A stretch of 37,165 bases of DNA from Puniceicoccales bacterium. GTDB taxonomy: Bacteria; Verrucomicrobiota; Verrucomicrobiia; Opitutales; UBA953. The DNA is taken from NCBI GenBank assembly GCA_031279675.1, contig JAITIB010000038.1, forward strand, positions 1-37,165, read 5' to 3'. The notes under the pieces are model-generated. The model searched no databases and was not told the DNA's origin. It saw only the letters and a list, made by a program, of their open reading frames with translations. Every line of letters begins with the position of its first letter. Position 1 is the first letter of the stretch. Positions 33,246 through 37,165 of this stretch are shown here, one piece after another. The position numbers and the translations under genes are program-made.

Positions 33246-34121
33246 CTACTTGCGGGCAAAGAACGCCCTGATTTCAGGGATCAATTCCTCGCCCGCATCC
33301 TCCAGAAGATAATGCCCCGCGTTTGTGCAATAGCGCACGATCGCCTGCGGAAAGTGTTTCAGCCACGTGGCAAGAAAAGTGTCGTCGAAACAAAAATCGC
33401 GCCCGCCCCATGCCACCAGCGCCGGTTTCCCGCGCAATCTCTCAAGATTCGATTCCACCTCAAGCAACGCCGGCCAGCTCGGGTGTCCAGGCCCCAGCGG
33501 AATATCCTGGATGAACCGCGCCACGGCGGCGCGCTCCGCCCACGAGCCATAAGGCGCGAGAAATCCCGCCCTGGCCACGGCGCTCATGCGCCGGTGCACA
33601 GCCATGAATGTCGCCGGGCGCGCAAAGCCGTTCAATCCTCGCACAATAAACTCCCCCGCCCACGGGCACCGGCAAAGTGCGATGCGCCAGGGAATGCGGC
33701 GCGAGCGGAACGCGGCGGAATTGGTCACGAGCAGCTTCCCCACGCTTTCCGGACGCCGCCCCGCCACGCCCGCCCCGATGGCGCCGCCCCAGTCATGCAC
33801 ACCCAGGTGAAACTGCCCGACGCCAAGCCTGTCGAGCAGCCGCTCAATGTGCGCAATCCGGTCGGCAAGCCGGAAAAAACGGTTGGGCTTGTCCGAAAGC
33901 CCCATCCCAAGGTGATCCGGCGCAATGCATCGCAGCCCGTGCGTCGCCAGCGAGCGAATCAAGTCCCGCCAAAGGAACGACCACGAGGGATTCCCGTGCA
34001 GCAACACCACCACCTCTCCCCCGCCCCCCGTGTCCACGTAATGCATCCGGCCCTCGGGAAACTCAAGCCAGTGGGGCTCGAAGGGATAACAACTGCGCAG
34101 GTGGGCGGGGAAAAACATCAT
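33246..34121 (-). CDS. OleB-like alpha/beta hydrolase (haloalkane dehalogenase superfamily)
   Basis: A protein of 291 residues from the ATG at 34121 (MMFFPAHLRSCYPF; a second ATG follows at once). The alpha/beta hydrolase catalytic triad is readable: the nucleophile is Asp110 in VHDWGGAIG, not a Ser, the acid is probably Asp242 in WGGRDFCFDD, and the base is His270 in NAGHYLLEDAG. HGNPSWSF (42-49) and Trp111 complete the dehalogenase-type site. The whole chain (DHLGMGLSDKPNRFFRLADRI, RIPWRIALC, APYGSWAERAAVARFIQDIPLGPGHPSW) looks most like OleB, the enzyme of long-chain olefin synthesis that decarboxylates a beta-lactone. OleA, OleC and OleD are not in the window. It lies 79 nt after a DevC-like permease. 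A haloalkane dehalogenase-like role is the alternative. Confidence 0.82.
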   Translation of the reverse strand: MMFFPAHLRSCYPFEPHWLEFPEGRMHYVDTGGGGEVVVLLHGNPSWSFLWRDLIRSLATHGLRCIAPDHLGMGLSDKPNRFFRLADRIAHIERLLDRLGVGQFHLGVHDWGGAIGAGVAGRRPESVGKLLVTNSAAFRSRRIPWRIALCRCPWAGEFIVRGLNGFARPATFMAVHRRMSAVARAGFLAPYGSWAERAAVARFIQDIPLGPGHPSWPALLEVESNLERLRGKPALVAWGGRDFCFDDTFLATWLKHFPQAIVRYCTNAGHYLLEDAGEELIPEIRAFFARK

Positions 34122-34200
34122 CGTGGAAACGGATTGAAAATAAACGCCGAGGCAAAAACAAAATCCGGAAACGTCCACCCCAAAATCCACGCGCCCCTTT

Positions 34201-35424
34201 TCACACAATGTCCGCGGGATTCGCATGGCGCAGCTTGCGCGTCGCCAGCGCGCCCGCCACCATGCACATGGCGAGGGCAAGCGCGAACACCGCCGCAAGG
34301 TTTCCCGCCGCGATCTCGACGGGAATCCCGGCCATTGTGCGCGTCAGATGATAGAGGCCCAGCGTCAGCGCCACACCGGGCACAAATCCCGCGACAGACA
34401 GGATCACCGACTCCTGCAACACCAGCCGCACAAAGTATCCGTCCGAAAACCCCATCGACTTCAACGTCGCGTATTCCGGCAAATGATCGCTCACATCCGT
34501 GTAAAGAATCTGGTAAACGATGACCGCCCCGACAATCATCGCCACGAGCAGCGACGCCGTGATGACAAACCCGATGGGCGTGCGGTCCGACCAGTACGCC
34601 TTTTCCCGCGCCAGCGTTTCCTCCGCCGTGAACACGCGGACGTCCTCGGGGAGCATCGCGCGCAGCTGCCCGACGACTCGCGCCGCGTCGCTCCCCGGCT
34701 TGAGCTGGATGACGCCCGCCATCGCCTGCTCCGGCGACGCCCCGGCGAACGCGCGCAAAAAAGCGTCGCGGCTCGTTATCAGGTTCCCGTCAGCCACAAA
34801 GGTCGTGCCGATGCGGCACAGCCCGACAACGTCGATCCCCGCGTCGTTCAGCTCCGTGTGCACTCGCCCGTGCTCGCGCAACTCCTCCGCGAACGGACCA
34901 AAGTCCGGGTGTGCCAGCGCATCCATGAGCGCCGTGTCGCCGGGCGAGAGACTTGCCCTCTGCGCGTCAATTTCCCCGTCGGCGAACACCCGCTGGTGCG
35001 GCTCGAACGCCATCACAAACAAATCGCGCGACTTCCCCGTCCGGGGATTTTTCAACGGCAGCGGTGACATCCACAGCGGCAGCGCCGCCTCCACTTCCGG
35101 CAACGCCCGCGCACGCCAAAGCGTCGCCGTTGCAAACGTTCGCGGAATGCCGATGTATTCATACTGCGAGGAAAACATGTAAACATCCGCGCGCAGCTTC
35201 AGGAACGGCGTCAACACCTGCTGGAACAACGCCGAGTGCAGCCCCATCTGGAAAAGCATCATCGCCACCGCAAAGGTGATCCCAGCCACCGCCGCCGCAA
35301 AACGCTTTCGTTCCGCCGTGAGCTGAAGCCACGCAAGCGGGATCCCCAGCGGCACAATATGCTCGACCCAGGGCCGTCGCGACCCGGTGTCTGCGCCGGA
35401 CTTTTTTTTCATCGTGAAAATCAC
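34201..35424 (-). CDS. DevC-like ABC exporter permease (FtsX/MacB type)
   Basis: An inner-membrane protein of 407 residues. The GTG at 35424 overlaps the stop of the upstream adaptor gene by 4 nt, so I keep it; an ATG at 35412 is the alternative. The first membrane helix is at ~41-63 (KRFAAAVAGITFAVAMMLFQ). A large periplasmic domain follows (~65-280), then three helices at ~285-400. Family signatures: PLAWLQLTAERKRF and DHLPEYATLKSMGFSDGYFVRLVLQES, as in the DevC permeases of cyanobacterial glycolipid export. With the HlyD-like protein it should make a tripartite exporter, but no ATP-binding subunit gene is adjacent, whereas dev operons normally have one. Confidence 0.88.
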   Translation of the reverse strand: MIFTMKKKSGADTGSRRPWVEHIVPLGIPLAWLQLTAERKRFAAAVAGITFAVAMMLFQMGLHSALFQQVLTPFLKLRADVYMFSSQYEYIGIPRTFATATLWRARALPEVEAALPLWMSPLPLKNPRTGKSRDLFVMAFEPHQRVFADGEIDAQRASLSPGDTALMDALAHPDFGPFAEELREHGRVHTELNDAGIDVVGLCRIGTTFVADGNLITSRDAFLRAFAGASPEQAMAGVIQLKPGSDAARVVGQLRAMLPEDVRVFTAEETLAREKAYWSDRTPIGFVITASLLVAMIVGAVIVYQILYTDVSDHLPEYATLKSMGFSDGYFVRLVLQESVILSVAGFVPGVALTLGLYHLTRTMAGIPVEIAAGNLAAVFALALAMCMVAGALATRKLRHANPADIV

Positions 35425-36746
35425 CGGGTGCCCGCCCCCGCGTTTTCCTCGCCGCCACCAATGCGCACCAGCACCTGCGCCCCCGTGTAGGCCGCAAGCG
35501 CCGCGCCATCCGCCCCCTCGACCGCGATCTCCACCGGAACCACGCGCAAATCCTTGAATGCCACCGGGCTCTCGTCCGCCAGCGCGCCCGTGCCCGCGCG
35601 CAGCCCAATCCGCGCAACCCGGCCCTTGAACGCGTTCTTGAGCCCGGGAACCCGCACCACAGCGTGCGCGCCCACCCTCACACGCGCCAGATCCGGAACA
35701 CTCACTTCCGCCTCGACTCCCATTTCCCCAAGGTCCGCCACCTCCACGATCCCCGCCGGCCCAACCGCCGTGCCTGGCCGGGACACCACGCGCAGCACGC
35801 GCCCGCGCACGGGGGACTTCACACGCGTCAGCCCCAGCCGCGCCTCCGCAAGCGCCTCCGCCACCACCGCCTCATCCACCGCCGCCGCCGCCGCCGCGAC
35901 CTTCGTTTCAAACTGTTTTTGGACCGTTGTGCGCAACGCCTTCAAAATCCGGATTCGTTCCGCAGCCGCTGTCACCTGGCGCTCGATTGCGGACACCTCC
36001 GCCTCCTCGCGCTCCGCCAGCGCGTTCAACGCCTTCGCCGTGCCAAGCTTTGCCCGCAAAACCTCCGCCTCCCCCAACGCCGCGGCCATGCGCGCATCAT
36101 GTTCGCGCAACGCCAGCACCCGTCCCGCCCGCGCCTCCTCCAGCGCGGCCAGGGCAACGCGTTGGCGCGACCCGCTCGTCTCGTCCGACTGCACCTTCGC
36201 GGAAAAAACAGCCGCATCAAGTTTCGCCTCCAACGCCACGCGATCCGCTTTCAAACGCTCCAATGACGCCACCTGTGCCGCCAACGCCACCTCGCACTCC
36301 CTGACCCCCTCGTCCGGCAAACGCTTTCGGCTTGCCTGGGCGCGCGCCACCGCCAGCTCCGCTTCGGCTCCCGCGTGCGCAAACTGCGCGTCAATCGCCT
36401 GCAATGCAATTTCCCCGTCCGCCCTCGCCGCCGCCGCCGAAACGGACTCCACCTCCGCCCTCGCCGACGCCACCTTGGCCGACGCCTGCTTTAAAAGCAG
36501 CTTCGCGGGCGCTTCCGCGGCGAGAATTGCCACCACGGCGCCCGCCTCGACGACATCGCCTTCGGACACCATAAGCTTGCTGACAATGGGCATCCCCTGG
36601 TCGGACGGCGCGGCGAGCCTCAGCACGCGCGATTGCGGCACAACGCGCCCCTGGCAACCCACGGACGGCTCGGACGCGGACGCCTCCCTAAAAACGCAGG
36701 CAAGCGCAACGACAAGTGGAAAGAAACATTTCAATGATAATCGCAT
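35421..36746 (-). CDS. HlyD/DevB-like periplasmic adaptor protein
   Basis: A protein of 441 residues from the ATG at 36746 (MRLSLKCFFPLVVALA); the upstream part of the track ORF has no support. Signal peptide or N-terminal anchor ~1-26. Then half of a biotinyl-lipoyl domain (IVSKLMVSEGDVVEAGAVVAIL) and a very long Ala/Glu/Arg-rich coiled-coil hairpin (~80-295). The other lipoyl half follows (LTRVKSPVRGRVLRVVSRPGTAVG), then beta-barrel strands (GEMGVEAEVSVPDLARVRVG, GRVARIGLRAG). This is the membrane fusion protein of a tripartite efflux or export system and would connect the DevC-like permease to an outer-membrane channel. First gene of the three-gene minus-strand group. Confidence 0.9.
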   Translation of the reverse strand: MRLSLKCFFPLVVALACVFREASASEPSVGCQGRVVPQSRVLRLAAPSDQGMPIVSKLMVSEGDVVEAGAVVAILAAEAPAKLLLKQASAKVASARAEVESVSAAAARADGEIALQAIDAQFAHAGAEAELAVARAQASRKRLPDEGVRECEVALAAQVASLERLKADRVALEAKLDAAVFSAKVQSDETSGSRQRVALAALEEARAGRVLALREHDARMAAALGEAEVLRAKLGTAKALNALAEREEAEVSAIERQVTAAAERIRILKALRTTVQKQFETKVAAAAAAVDEAVVAEALAEARLGLTRVKSPVRGRVLRVVSRPGTAVGPAGIVEVADLGEMGVEAEVSVPDLARVRVGAHAVVRVPGLKNAFKGRVARIGLRAGTGALADESPVAFKDLRVVPVEIAVEGADGAALAAYTGAQVLVRIGGGEENAGAGTR

Positions 36747-37165
36747 CGGAAAAACACCCGACCTCTGCCGAAATTCCCGCTCCCATGCGAGAACTTCTTT
36801 TGGACAGCTCGAATGGCGTCCATTTGGGGCGCGGGCGAAATCAAAGACAGCCTGATATTTGGTTAAAGCTACCGCGCGTCCAATTTTTCCCAATAATGGC
36901 CAAAATTCGATATGCGCGCGAAAGGATGTGGGGACGCGGTGTTTCGTCAAGGCAGATTGTGTGGATATTTTTTCATTATTTTCTTGGACGCTGCTTGACT
37001 TCGTGCGAGGGAAGTGTTCCCATTGCGCTCACTCAGTCGTGAACTCGCCCCGATATTACCAAACAGCCATTGCCTCTCAGCGGTCCGTACCGTTGGGGGT
37101 GTTGCGTGTGGGGCAGGGTAGGGGGGAGCCGCCCGCTCTCCATGGCACACAATCAATGCGGTGCG
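36747..37165. other. Right-edge non-coding region
   Basis: About 420 bp upstream of the adaptor gene with no convincing gene. The ORFs at 36716-37042 (plus) and 36947-37156 (minus) have no recognisable motif, signal or ribosome-binding site. The stretch is more A/T-rich than the genes (for example near 36960-36985) and probably holds the promoter for the minus-strand group. A promoter-like pair on the minus strand (TTGGGA, 16 nt, TAGCTT) is too weak to call. Confidence 0.55.

Noticed and set aside
36716-37156. Small ORFs at the right edge
   Set aside because: No motif, no ribosome-binding site, and composition like random frames.

Overview
The window looks like a chromosome segment of a GC-rich verrucomicrobium, most likely from or near the family Opitutaceae. 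Four things point there. Two proteins carry a C-terminal PEP-CTERM sorting tail (PEPSTYAL, a hydrophobic segment, then an Arg-rich end). There is a complete operon resembling the pilus-like system known from Akkermansia as Amuc_1098 to Amuc_1102. An HzsA-related cytochrome of the type common in Planctomycetota and Verrucomicrobiota is present. There is also an OleB-like hydrolase. No rRNA, tRNA, CRISPR array, integrase or transposase gene was seen. All names come from reading the translated sequence, not from a database search.

Layout. 1-314: the end of a PEP-CTERM protein and a strong terminator. 461-7696: a plus-strand run of housekeeping genes: htpG, pgi, a membrane-anchored coiled-coil protein, a small lipoprotein, rsmI and a hexuronate-type MFS transporter. 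7793-15417: the pilus-like operon in the order 1102-1101-1100-1099-1098, closed by a terminator. It encodes an exported protein, a PilM-PilN fusion, two single-pass inner-membrane proteins and a TPR-secretin, which together would form an envelope-spanning complex. 15534-19925: a stand-alone nuoH, an HzsA-related protein with two CxxCH haem sites, and a DUF374 acyltransferase.

19930-21453: a minus-strand DUF6261-like gene. Upstream of it lies an intergenic stretch with nine 21-bp palindromes spaced exactly 41 bp apart, then a 147-bp REP/MITE-like element with perfect 17-bp terminal inverted repeats. This is the most unusual part of the window. 21454-26638: lemA, mpl (convergent, stop codons overlapping), sufT and a CPA2-type antiporter with two C-terminal RCK_C domains. 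26649-30717: a minus-strand group hpnH-glgA-thrC, with hpnH and glgA overlapping by 4 nt. 30897-33237: argF, a PEP-CTERM protein whose start region is tandemly duplicated, and a terminator. 33246-36746: a minus-strand group of a HlyD/DevB-like adaptor, a DevC-like permease and an OleB-like hydrolase, with no ATPase gene. The last ~420 bp hold no convincing gene.

By eye, base composition changes in blocks that ignore gene direction. The plus strand is G-rich at about 15.5-18.4 kb and 21.4-30 kb. It is C-rich at about 18.5-20.7 kb and 30.8-36.9 kb. One switch falls inside the intact HzsA-related gene.
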